DNA from: Microbacterium hibisci
GTDB taxonomy: Bacteria; Actinomycetota; Actinomycetes; Actinomycetales; Microbacteriaceae
Length of the DNA: 64,000 nt
Assembly (NCBI RefSeq): GCF_015278255.1
Contig: NZ_JADIJC010000008.1
Location: 62,001 to 126,000, forward strand
Direction: 5' to 3'
This document shows, in pieces, positions 29,834 to 39,734 of this stretch (position 1 is the first letter of the stretch; each line of letters opens with the position of its first letter). A program made the position numbers and the translations under genes. A model generated the notes under the pieces. That model did no database searches. It saw nothing but the letters and a program-made list of their open reading frames with translations, and had not been told where the DNA came from.

Positions 29834-29862
29834 TCCGGATGCCGCGGCCCGCGGCATCCGGA
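29834..29862. terminator. Bidirectional terminator from an inverted GGATGCCGC pair
   Basis: Perfect 12-bp arms TCCGGATGCCGC (29834-29845) and GCGGCATCCGGA (29851-29862) enclose a 5-nt loop. It sits between the convergent lipoprotein and XRE regulator genes. Confidence 0.8.
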
Positions 29863-29868
29863 ATCTGC

Positions 29869-30099
29869 TCAGTCTGCGCGCACGAGCAGGTCGCCGATCT
29901 CGCAGTCGAGCGCGCGGCAGATCGCGGAGAGCGTCGAGTAGCGGATCGCGCGGGCGCGGTCGTTCTTGAGGATCGACAGGTTCACGACCGAGACGCCCAC
30001 GAGCTCCGACAGACGTGTGAGGGTCATGCCGCGCGCCTCGAGCAGCTCGTCGAGCCGGCAGTGGACGCCGCTCGGGCCGTCGTCCTCCGCGGGGGTCAC
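29869..30099 (-). CDS. Small XRE (Cro/C1-type) regulator
   Basis: The 76-residue protein is nearly all helix-turn-helix: LDELLEARGMTLTRLSELVGVSVVNLSILKNDRARAIRYSTLSAICRALDCEIGDLL. This resembles the YozG-type small regulators that are typically encoded next to DUF2975 membrane proteins. GTG 30099 overlaps the preceding stop (GTGA). It is the last gene of a three-gene operon with two DUF2975 paralogues. It probably binds the AT-rich palindromes at 31345-31376 and autoregulates; that is inference. Confidence 0.9.
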   Translation of the reverse strand: MTPAEDDGPSGVHCRLDELLEARGMTLTRLSELVGVSVVNLSILKNDRARAIRYSTLSAICRALDCEIGDLLVRAD

Positions 30100-30129
30100 A
30101 CGAGTCCTTCCGTGTCGCGCTGCAGGCGC
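30096..30129 (-). repeat. 34-bp exact repeat, copy at the end of the second DUF2975 gene
   Basis: Identical to 30701-30734 and encodes the C-terminal LQRDTEGLV and stop. The rest of the two genes is much more divergent, so the ends have been homogenised or kept by selection. Confidence 0.9.
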
Positions 30130-30701
30130 TCGCCGTGCGCGAAGGCGCCGGCCAGCACACCCGCCACGAGCGCGGCGATCCAGGCCGGCGCGTACGCCAC
30201 CAGGTCGAGCATCGCGAGCGGCTCGTAGTCGAGGCCGAGCGCCTCCATGGCGCTGCGCCGCGCCATCGCGTCGCTGAGCATCACGAGGACGGCGGTCGCC
30301 AGGATCGTCGTCCCCACGACGGTGAGCGCGCGCGTCACGCGGCGCGAGAAGACGCGGCCGGCGCGGAACTCGAGGGCGAGCCGGACGATGGCGGCGACCG
30401 TCACCAGCGTGCCGAGCAGCACCAGGACGGCGGAGGTCACGAGGAACGCCTGGCCGGCGGGGTCGAGGCCGGGCACGCGCACCGCCGCTTCGGTGAGCGT
30501 CTGCGGCGCGGGTGCCGACTGACCCTCCAGCGTCACCTCGACAGGGGCCTCCGTGACCGGCAGGGTGAAGGGCACCCCGGCGGCGTCGAACACCCCCACG
30601 ATGCGCACGATGGTCCACAGCGCCACGCCGGCCGCGGCCGCCACGGCGTAGAAGACGAGATCGAGCGTTCCGGTCAGGCGCGGGGCGGCATCCGTCGTCA
30701 T
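30096..30701 (-). CDS. DUF2975 membrane protein (second paralogue)
   Basis: The 201-residue protein has four TM segments (~10-32, ~83-110, ~122-145 and ~165-190) and a loop RLALEFRAGRVFSRRVTRAL typical of DUF2975, with a short charged C-terminus. The family is of unknown function and usually pairs with a small XRE regulator. The start overlaps the upstream stop by 1 nt and its own stop overlaps the regulator start. The last 34 nt are identical to the end of the upstream paralogue. Confidence 0.82.
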   Translation of the reverse strand: MTTDAAPRLTGTLDLVFYAVAAAAGVALWTIVRIVGVFDAAGVPFTLPVTEAPVEVTLEGQSAPAPQTLTEAAVRVPGLDPAGQAFLVTSAVLVLLGTLVTVAAIVRLALEFRAGRVFSRRVTRALTVVGTTILATAVLVMLSDAMARRSAMEALGLDYEPLAMLDLVAYAPAWIAALVAGVLAGAFAHGERLQRDTEGLV

Positions 30702-30734
30702 CACACGAGTCCTTCCGTGTCGCGCTGCAGGCGC
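30701..30734 (-). repeat. 34-bp exact repeat, copy at the end of the first DUF2975 gene
   Basis: Identical to 30096-30129, in the same reading frame and same position relative to the stop codon. In both copies the next start codon overlaps the repeat edge. Confidence 0.9.
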
Positions 30735-31327
30735 GAGCCGATCTGGAACGCCCCGGCGACGAGTGCGAGCGCGAAGCCCCAGCCGATCGGCGCCAGGTCC
30801 AGCTGCAGCAGGAAGATCCAGAAGACGTCGGTGACGGCCTCGTCGGTGGCGGCGAGGTGCTCGACGAGCATCGCGCGTCCCCAGGCACCGGCGAACTGGC
30901 CGAACAGCCCGCCTGCGATCACCAGGCACGCGACCACGCCGATCGCGGTGGGCATCGAGGCGCGGAACGGCCGTGCCCGGATCAGCGACACCCCGAGCCA
31001 CCAGGCGATGGCACAGACGCCGATCGTGGCGAGGGCGGGCAGTGCGACCTCGAGCAGCAGCAGCCAGCTGACCCCGGCCGGCAGCGAGGCGAAGGTGACG
31101 TCCGCAGAGGTGTAGACGGCGGCCGTGATGTCGCTGACGCCGTCCAGGGCCTCCACGTCGCCGCCGGTCACGGGCATGGCGACGGTGGCGTCTGCGCCGA
31201 AGATCTCGACCGCCGCCCGGACGCCGGCGACCAGGGCCGCGACCGCGACGCTGACCGCGCCGGTGGCGATGACGCCGAGAGCGACCGCGTCGCCCGTGCT
31301 CACGGTGCTGCGCTGAATCGCGTACAT
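30701..31327 (-). CDS. DUF2975-like membrane protein (first paralogue)
   Basis: The 208-residue protein has four TM segments and the loop SLIRARPFRASMPTAIGV that corresponds to the paralogue's AGRVFSRRVTRAL. I take ATG 31327 (MYAIQRSTVSTGD), which has GGAG 8-12 nt upstream; ATG 31345 is in frame but falls on the palindrome and lacks a ribosome site. It is the first gene of the DUF2975-DUF2975-XRE operon. Both paralogues end in RLQRDTEGLV. Confidence 0.78.
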   Translation of the reverse strand: MYAIQRSTVSTGDAVALGVIATGAVSVAVAALVAGVRAAVEIFGADATVAMPVTGGDVEALDGVSDITAAVYTSADVTFASLPAGVSWLLLLEVALPALATIGVCAIAWWLGVSLIRARPFRASMPTAIGVVACLVIAGGLFGQFAGAWGRAMLVEHLAATDEAVTDVFWIFLLQLDLAPIGWGFALALVAGAFQIGSRLQRDTEGLV

Positions 31328-31344
31328 CTCGCGGCTCCAATCCA

Positions 31345-31376
31345 TATCGATAAACGTTGTTATCGAAAAACGATAA
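31345..31376 (-). promoter_or_regulatory. AT-rich palindromic operator of the DUF2975-XRE operon
   Basis: Three palindromes lie in 32 bp: TATCGATA (31345-31352), AACGTT (31353-31358) and TTATCG-AAAAA-CGATAA (31360-31376). The stretch is far richer in A/T than its surroundings and lies just upstream of the first gene. TATCG/CGATA half-sites occur repeatedly, as expected for an XRE-type dimer site. Confidence 0.65.
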
Positions 31377-31449
31377 GGGAAACGGATGCCGCAGCGCAAG
31401 GCATCCGTCATCGCGAATGCCGTCCACGAATGTCGTGGCCCCGCGCTAT

Positions 31450-31495
31450 GCCCACGGCGAACACGGCCGTGGGCTCTCGACCCTCTCGTTACCCT
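31450..31495 (+). promoter_or_regulatory. clpC promoter region with 25-bp inverted repeat
   Basis: GCCCACGGC (31450-31458) and GCCGTGGGC (31466-31474) are perfect arms around GAACACG. The -10 candidate TACCCT lies at 31490-31495, so the palindrome would cover the -35 region. It contains CGGCGAAC, which resembles one half of a ClgR box, but the other half is not matched. Confidence 0.45.
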
Positions 31496-31551
31496 CGATG
31501 TAAGGCGCCAGACGTGCATCACCGCACCGGGGTGCCCCGGAGGAGTGAACG

Positions 31552-34077
<2,526 letters not shown>

Positions 34078-34093
34078 TCCCTGATTCGCACGA

Positions 34094-34130
34094 GAGCGGA
34101 TGCCGCGACCCCGGGTCGCGGCATCCGCTC
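34094..34130 (+). terminator. clpC terminator from an inverted GGATGCCGC pair
   Basis: Perfect 17-bp arms, GAGCGGATGCCGCGACC (34094-34110) and its complement (34114-34130), enclose a 3-nt loop and are followed by TTCGTCGTTCC. It begins 16 nt after the stop codon. Confidence 0.85.
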
Positions 34131-34291
34131 TTCGTCGTTCCCGTGCTGGACTGTGCTCGTCGAGCGAGCGAGCGAGGAACGAGCGAGACGAAACGCCTGC
34201 ACCCGGCGCAGTCGTCGATCCGAGGCGTTTCGTCTGCGGGCGCTGGAGCGCCCTCCGCTCAACGGCCGGGGCGGCGCTCTACGCTGGACGG

Positions 34292-34795
34292 GTGGCAGAG
34301 TTCACCGTCCGGCCCGCGCGCACGCGCGACGTCCGCCGCATCCAGGCGCTGCTGGAGCCGTTCGTGCAGCGGCGCATCCTGCTCGGCAAGGACCTCGTCG
34401 TGCTGTACGAGGCGACGCAGCAGTTCGTCGTCGCGGAGGACGCGAACGGCGACCTCATCGGCTGCGGGGCGCTGCACGTGATGTGGGAGGACCTCGGCGA
34501 GGTCCGCACCCTCATCGTCGCGGACGGGTGGCTGCATCACGGTGTCGGCCGCGCCATCGTCGAGCGCCTGGAAGAGAACGCGCGCGAGCTCGGGCTGTCG
34601 CGGCTGTTCTGCCTCACGTTCGAGGTGGACTTCTTCACCCGGCGCGGTTTCGAGCAGATCGGCGAGCAGGTCGTCGATCCCGACGTGTACTCCCAGCTCA
34701 TCCGCTCGCCCGACGAGGGCGTCGCGGAGTTCCTCGACCTCGCGCACGTGAAGCCCAACACCCTCGGCAACACCCGCATGCTCAAGCGCCTCTGA
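34292..34795 (+). CDS. GNAT acetyltransferase, N-acetylglutamate-synthase-like
   Basis: The 167-residue protein has a GNAT fold: VRPARTRDVRRIQALLEPF, acetyl-CoA motif around TLIVADGWLHHGVGRAIVERLEE, and LFCLTFEVDFFTRRGF. It most resembles the short actinobacterial ArgA-type N-acetylglutamate synthases, which start arginine synthesis; no arg gene is nearby, so this is a family-level call. GTG 34292 follows TACGCT (34280-34285) by 6 nt, so the transcript is probably leaderless; the same 19-nt word TACGCTGGACGGGTGGCAG precedes the gene at 42768. Confidence 0.85.
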   Translation: MAEFTVRPARTRDVRRIQALLEPFVQRRILLGKDLVVLYEATQQFVVAEDANGDLIGCGALHVMWEDLGEVRTLIVADGWLHHGVGRAIVERLEENARELGLSRLFCLTFEVDFFTRRGFEQIGEQVVDPDVYSQLIRSPDEGVAEFLDLAHVKPNTLGNTRMLKRL

Positions 34796-34929
34796 CCGGC
34801 GCCCGGCGCGCCGGGTCGCGGCTGACCGGGCTGAAGACGCGCATGGGGCCGCGACAGCCGCGCGTACGGGGTCGCGGCATGCGGGGCGCGCCGACCGGCG
34901 AAGCGTCCGCCCGCGGTTACCCTGTCAGC

Positions 34930-35637
34930 ATGACCGGCACCACTCAGCGACGTCGCCACTCCCCGGCGGTCTACCGCCGCCGGCGCATCGTCCTGCTCAT
35001 CGCCGTGCTGGCGATCGCGGGCGTCGTGTGGCTGCTCATCGTCCAGCCGTGGGCGGGTGCGGCGACCGCGTCGTCCGACGACGACGAGAAGCAGCAGCCG
35101 CAGAACACCGCCGAATCGCTTCCTGTGCCCTCGAACCAGGCGACCGCGGGCGGCACCGAGACGGGCGCCGTCGAGGGCGCGGTCGTCGAGGGCGCCACCC
35201 CGACTCCCACCGCAGGCGCGACGCCGACGGCGCAGCCTTGTGTCGCGAGCGAGATCGCGGTGGCGGCGGTGACGTCGGCCGACACGTACGCCGGCGACCA
35301 GAACCCCCAGTTCACGATCAGCCTGACGAACAACGGCCCGGACTGCGTCCTCAACGTCGGCACCACCGCCCAGTCGTACACGGTCACCAGCGGCGACGAC
35401 ATCTGGTGGCGGTCCACCGACTGCCAGAGCGAGCCCAGCGACATGGTCGTGCTGATCGCCGCGGGCCAGACGGTCTCGAGCGCCACGCCGCTCTCGTGGG
35501 ACCGCACCCGATCGGCCGTCGGCACCTGTGCCGACGAGACGCGCGCCCGTGCGCCGGGCGGCGGTGCGTCGTACTTCCTCTCCGTCGAGATCGGCGGCAT
35601 CGCCTCGACCGAGCCGAAGCAGTTCCTGCTCTACTGA
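34930..35637 (+). CDS. Membrane-anchored extracytoplasmic protein (unknown function)
   Basis: The 235-residue protein has a basic N-terminus (TTQRRRHSPAVYRRRR), one TM segment (IVLLIAVLAIAGVVWLLIV, ~20-38) and no cleavage or lipobox site, so it is anchored by its N-terminus. A Pro/Thr/Glu linker (~48-100) leads to an Ig-like beta domain with paired cysteines (VASEIAVAAVTSADTYAGDQN ... NNGPDCVLNVGT ... WWRSTDCQ ... VGTCADE). TACCCT (34918-34923) lies 6 nt before the ATG, indicating leaderless transcription. Confidence 0.8.
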   Translation: MTGTTQRRRHSPAVYRRRRIVLLIAVLAIAGVVWLLIVQPWAGAATASSDDDEKQQPQNTAESLPVPSNQATAGGTETGAVEGAVVEGATPTPTAGATPTAQPCVASEIAVAAVTSADTYAGDQNPQFTISLTNNGPDCVLNVGTTAQSYTVTSGDDIWWRSTDCQSEPSDMVVLIAAGQTVSSATPLSWDRTRSAVGTCADETRARAPGGGASYFLSVEIGGIASTEPKQFLLY

Positions 35638-35782
35638 GCCGAACCCCCTCGGCAACCCCGACACCGACCCTGACCCCGACGCCGCGCGAAGCGGAGCGCC
35701 GACGCAGCACGGAGTAGTCGTACCCCGTCGCCACGGACGCGCGGCGGACGCGGCATCCGTCATCTCATCGTCTGGAAACGAC

Positions 35783-35813
35783 GGAGCGGGGCGCCCCCAG
35801 GTCGCCCCGCTCC
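35783..35813 (-). terminator. Terminator of the permease gene
   Basis: Arms GGAGCGGGGCG and CGCCCCGCTCC (11 bp) enclose 9 nt; on the minus strand they are followed by GTCGTTTCC. It also faces the upstream plus-strand gene, so it may work in both directions. Confidence 0.7.
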
Positions 35814-35842
35814 CCTTCCCCCACTAGGGTCTCTGGCCGAAC

Positions 35843-37411
35843 CTAGGGCTTGTCGCCGAACACCTCGGGCTCCATGGCGTCGTAGCCCTCGGCCTGCGGG
35901 TCGCCGTGGCTGCCGCCCGATATCGCGTACTCCTCCTCGGGGGAGAGCACCAGGCGATGGCGGAAGAAGAGCCCGAAGCCGAGCAGGAGCACCACATACA
36001 CGACCGCGATGGCGATGATCGCGGGCAGGAACGTGGGGTTCAGCAGGAATCCGACGAAGATCAGCAGCGCGATCGCGGCCGCGATGACCGCGCCGGTGAT
36101 GCCCCACGGGCTGCGGTACGGGCGTTCGACGTTCGGCAGCTTCTTGCGGAGGATGATGAACGACACCATCTGCAGGAAGTACGCCAGCACTGCGCCCCAC
36201 ACCGCGATGTTGAGGACGATGGCGCCCGCGACGCTGCCCGACCCTCCCGCGAACTCGATGACGAGCAGCGCGATGAAGCCGATGACCGCACCGACGACGA
36301 GTGCGACCCACGGGGTCTTGCGCTTGCCCGTCAGCGACAGGAACTGCGGGTAGTAGCCCGCCCGCGAGAGCGAGTACATGTTGCGCCCGTAGGCGAACAT
36401 GATGCCCTGCAGCGATGCGAGGAGCCCGACCAGGGCGAAGAGTGCGAGCAGCGCAGCGAGCTGGTCGCCGACGATCGCGCGGAAGCCGTCGAGCAGGGGC
36501 TCGGCGGCGACGCCGGTCGCTTCGGCCCCGAGCACGCCGGTGTTGAGGAACAGCACCAGCAGGCCGGTCACGATGAGCGTGCCGCGCGCCCAGAACCCCG
36601 CACGCGGGATGTCGCGCACCGGGTTGTGCGACTCCTCGGCCGCCAGAGGCAGCTCCTCGATGCCGAGGAAGAACCACATCGCGAACGGCAGCGCGAAGAG
36701 GATCGGCAGCACGCCGTGCGGCAGGAACTCGGTCTGGCCGGGGTCGGGGGCGATGTCCCACAGGTTCGCCCACTGGAACGCTCCGGAGAAGAGCGCCATC
36801 GCCGAGAACACGAGGATGATGCCGATCGAGATCACGGAGACGACGATCGCGAATTTGAACGAGATGCTCGCGCCCGCGGCGTTCAGCGCGATGAAGATCG
36901 CGTAGAGGATGATCCACCACACCCAGCCGGGCAGCGACACGTTCAGCAGCTCGGACGTGATCGCGTCGGCGTACGAGGCCGAGAAGAAGACGATGACCGC
37001 GGTCGTCGCGACGTACTCGATCGTCTCGGCGGCACCGGTGATGAGGCCTCCCCAGGGCCCCATCGCCGACCGCGCGAACGAGTACGCGCCCCCCGTGTGC
37101 GGCATCGCCGCGGCCATCTCGCCGATCGAGAAGATCATGCCGTAGTACATCGCCACGAGGATCACGAAGGCGATGAGCATGCCGCCGAAGCCGGCGAAGT
37201 CGATGCCGAAGTTCCAGCCCGAGAAGTCGCCCGATATGACGGCGGCGACGGCGAGTCCCCACAGGCCCCACACGCCGGCCGCGCGCTTGAGGCCGCGTTT
37301 CTCGAAGTAATCCTGTCCCGCCCGCGTATAGGTCGCTCCCGCGACCTTGGCGGAACCGCCCGCGGCCTGCGATGCGGGTTTCGGCTGGGGTGCACTGCTC
37401 GCTTGGGACAT
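35843..37411 (-). CDS. APC-family permease, ethanolamine-permease-like
   Basis: The 522-residue inner-membrane protein has about twelve TM segments and the LeuT/APC layout. The first TM reads AAVISGDFSGWNFGIDFAGFG and the next loop MPHTGGAYSFARSAMGPWGG, which closely recalls ethanolamine permeases (Eat). ATG 37411 is preceded by GGAGG at 5 nt. The gene is divergent from the glutamine-synthetase-like gene and is probably the uptake step of that pathway. Polyamine or amino-acid uptake remains possible. Confidence 0.85.
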   Translation of the reverse strand: MSQASSAPQPKPASQAAGGSAKVAGATYTRAGQDYFEKRGLKRAAGVWGLWGLAVAAVISGDFSGWNFGIDFAGFGGMLIAFVILVAMYYGMIFSIGEMAAAMPHTGGAYSFARSAMGPWGGLITGAAETIEYVATTAVIVFFSASYADAITSELLNVSLPGWVWWIILYAIFIALNAAGASISFKFAIVVSVISIGIILVFSAMALFSGAFQWANLWDIAPDPGQTEFLPHGVLPILFALPFAMWFFLGIEELPLAAEESHNPVRDIPRAGFWARGTLIVTGLLVLFLNTGVLGAEATGVAAEPLLDGFRAIVGDQLAALLALFALVGLLASLQGIMFAYGRNMYSLSRAGYYPQFLSLTGKRKTPWVALVVGAVIGFIALLVIEFAGGSGSVAGAIVLNIAVWGAVLAYFLQMVSFIILRKKLPNVERPYRSPWGITGAVIAAAIALLIFVGFLLNPTFLPAIIAIAVVYVVLLLGFGLFFRHRLVLSPEEEYAISGGSHGDPQAEGYDAMEPEVFGDKP

Positions 37412-37519
37412 CGGTCCTCCAAGGAAGGGCAAAGGAAGTGCGCTCGGGTCGCAGATGCGCTTTGCGCTGATTGTGGCGCCTATTGGTCGGCTGTGTCTAC
37501 CTTTGAAGCGGATTTTGGT

Positions 37520-37592
37520 TAGAGTGAGCGGGTGAGCGCGGTTCGGGGGGACCGCGCTCACGACTTGCGACGCACGTCGGTACAGGAGGAGG
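37520..37592 (+). promoter_or_regulatory. Promoter and ribosome-binding site of the glutamyl-ligase operon
   Basis: TAGAGT at 37520-37525 is a -10 candidate. Six nt later a GTG (37532) is in frame with the gene and would give a 22-residue N-terminal extension, but AGGAGGAGG at 37584-37592 sits exactly where it should for ATG 37598. Either the transcript has a leader of about 65 nt, or two isoforms are made. Confidence 0.5.
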
Positions 37593-37597
37593 AGCGG

Positions 37598-38953
37598 ATG
37601 CCGGGCAACCTCACCGTCGAGCAGCTGAACGAGGGCATCGCCGCCGGTGACATCGACACCGTCGTGGTCGCGTTCACCGACGCCCAGGGACGCCTGGTCG
37701 GCAAGCGCGTCTCGGCGCGGCTCTTCCAAGAGGAGGTGCTGCCGCACGGCGCCGAGGCCTGCAACTACCTCCTCTCGGTCGACGTCGACATGAACACCGT
37801 CGAGGGCTACGCGATGTCGAGTTGGGAGACCGGCTACGGCGACATGTTGCTGCGTCCCGACGTCGCGACGCTCCGGCGCATCCCGTGGCTCCCGGGATCG
37901 GCGCTGGTCATGGCCGACCTCACGTGGGAGGGCGGCGACCCGGTCGTGCAGTCGCCGCGCGACATCCTGAACCGCCAGCGGCAGCGGCTCGCCGACCGGG
38001 GTCTCGTCGCGTACTCCGGCACCGAGCTGGAGTTCATCGTCTTCGATGACACGTATCGGGATGCCTGGGCCAAGGGCTACCGGGACCTCACCCCGTCGAC
38101 CGACTACAACGTCGACTACGACCTGCTCGCGTCGGGCCGGCTCGAGCCGCTGCTGCGCGACATCCGCCTGTCGATGGACGGCGCCGGGCTGTACACCGAG
38201 GGCGTCAAGGGGGAGTGCAACCTCGGCCAGCAGGAGATCGCGTTCCGCTACGCCGAGGTGCTCGAGACCGCCGACCAGCACGCGATCTACAAGAACGGCG
38301 CGAAGGCCATCGCCGAGCACCACGGCAAGGCGCTGACGTTCATGGCCAAGTTCAACGAGCGCGAAGGCAACAGCTGCCACATCCACCTGTCGGTCCGCTC
38401 GGCGGCAGGCGACGCCGTCATGGCCGGTGACGGCGAGTACGGGTTCAGTCCGCTCATGGAGCACTGGATCGCCGGTGTGCTCGCGACGCTGCGCGAGTTC
38501 ACGCTGCTGTACGCGCCGAACATCAACTCGTACAAGCGGTTCGCGAAGGGCTCGTTCGCCCCGACGGGCATCGCGTGGGGCGTCGACAACCGCACGTGCG
38601 CGTTGCGCGTGGTCGGGCGCGGGTCTTCGCTGCGGGTCGAGAACCGCGTGCCGGGCGGCGACGTGAACCCCTACCTCGGGATCGCCGCCATCATCGCGGG
38701 CGGTCTCCACGGCATCGAGCACGAGCTGCCGCTGCCGGAGCGGCTGGAGGGCAACGCGTACACCGCCGGCGTCGGCCACCTTCCCACGACGCTGCGCGAA
38801 GCGGCGCAGCTGTTCGACCAGTCGGCGATCGCTCGCGCGGCGTTCGGCGGCGACATGGTGGACCACTACCTGAACCAGGCGCGCATCGAGGTCGAGGCCT
38901 ATGACGCGGCCGTGACCGATTGGGAGAGGGTCCGTGGCTTCGAACGCCTCTGA
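37598..38953 (+). CDS. Glutamine synthetase-like gamma-glutamyl-amide ligase (GlnA-like, not GlnA1)
   Basis: The 451-residue protein belongs to the GS superfamily but not to the glutamine-producing type: it has ELEFIVFDD (metal Glu pair), GECNLGQQEIAFRY, EREGNSCHIHLSV and KGSFAPTGIAWGVDNRTCALRV. Relatives ligate glutamate with ATP to polyamines (PuuA, GlnA3) or to ethanolamine (GlnA4). Cluster context (ethanolamine-type permease, SDR, aldehyde dehydrogenase, PuuD-like hydrolase) favours an amine or amino-alcohol substrate. Cytoplasmic. The next gene overlaps by 20 nt. Biochemistry is not provable from sequence. Confidence 0.85.
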   Translation: MPGNLTVEQLNEGIAAGDIDTVVVAFTDAQGRLVGKRVSARLFQEEVLPHGAEACNYLLSVDVDMNTVEGYAMSSWETGYGDMLLRPDVATLRRIPWLPGSALVMADLTWEGGDPVVQSPRDILNRQRQRLADRGLVAYSGTELEFIVFDDTYRDAWAKGYRDLTPSTDYNVDYDLLASGRLEPLLRDIRLSMDGAGLYTEGVKGECNLGQQEIAFRYAEVLETADQHAIYKNGAKAIAEHHGKALTFMAKFNEREGNSCHIHLSVRSAAGDAVMAGDGEYGFSPLMEHWIAGVLATLREFTLLYAPNINSYKRFAKGSFAPTGIAWGVDNRTCALRVVGRGSSLRVENRVPGGDVNPYLGIAAIIAGGLHGIEHELPLPERLEGNAYTAGVGHLPTTLREAAQLFDQSAIARAAFGGDMVDHYLNQARIEVEAYDAAVTDWERVRGFERL

Positions 38954-39734
38954 ACTCGACGCGGCGCCCGTGCGGCGACGCGATCCGGCGCGAAAGCCCG
39001 TGATCGGGCTGACGACGTACCTCGAGCAGGCGAAACAGGGGGTGTGGGACGTGCGCGCCGCGTTCCTGCCGCAGCAGTACTTCGACTCGGTGACGGCGTC
39101 GGGCGGCATCGCGGTGCTGCTGCCTCCGCAGCCGGATCCGGATGCCGCCGCCGACGCGGCGCTCGACGGGCTCGACGGCCTCATCCTCACCGGGGGCCTG
39201 GACGTCGAGCCGTCGCTGTACGGCGCGGAGCGGCATCCGCTCACCGATCCTGCGCGCCCTGACCGCGACGCGTGGGAGTTCGCGCTGTTCCGCGGTGCGG
39301 AGGAGCGACGGATGCCGGTGCTCGCGATCTGCCGCGGGCTCCAGCTCGTGAACGTCGCGCGCGGCGGCACCCTGCACCAGCACCTGCCAGAGGCGCTCGG
39401 AACCGAGCGGTATCGCATCGGCGGCGGCGTGTTCGCGACCAACGAGGTCGCGGTCGACGAGGGTTCGCGGCTCGCCGCACTCGTCGGGACCGGCAGCCTC
39501 GACGTGCACAGCTACCACCACCAGGGCATCGACCGGCTCGGCGCCGGACTGGTCGCGACCGCCCGCACCGACGACGGACTGGTGCAGGCGTTCGAGTCGG
39601 AGGGCGAGGGATACGTCGTCGGCGTGCAGTGGCACCCGGAGGAGAACCGCGAGGATCGCCGCCTGTTCGCGGGGCTCGTGGCCGAGGCATCCGCCTTCGC
39701 CGCGCGCTCGATCCGGCACGAGGTGGGCGCATGA
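38934..39734 (+). CDS. Class I glutamine amidotransferase-like gamma-glutamyl hydrolase (PuuD-like, peptidase C26)
   Basis: The 266-residue protein has the C26/class I GATase core: LILTGGLDVEPSLYG, nucleophile elbow AICRGLQ (~125), and catalytic His/Glu in GVQWHPEEN (~230). PuuD cleaves gamma-glutamyl-GABA to glutamate and GABA; here it would release the final product from its glutamyl carrier. GTG 38934 overlaps the upstream gene, and its stop overlaps the ALDH start (ATGA at 39731). Confidence 0.88.
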   Translation: MASNASELDAAPVRRRDPARKPVIGLTTYLEQAKQGVWDVRAAFLPQQYFDSVTASGGIAVLLPPQPDPDAAADAALDGLDGLILTGGLDVEPSLYGAERHPLTDPARPDRDAWEFALFRGAEERRMPVLAICRGLQLVNVARGGTLHQHLPEALGTERYRIGGGVFATNEVAVDEGSRLAALVGTGSLDVHSYHHQGIDRLGAGLVATARTDDGLVQAFESEGEGYVVGVQWHPEENREDRRLFAGLVAEASAFAARSIRHEVGA

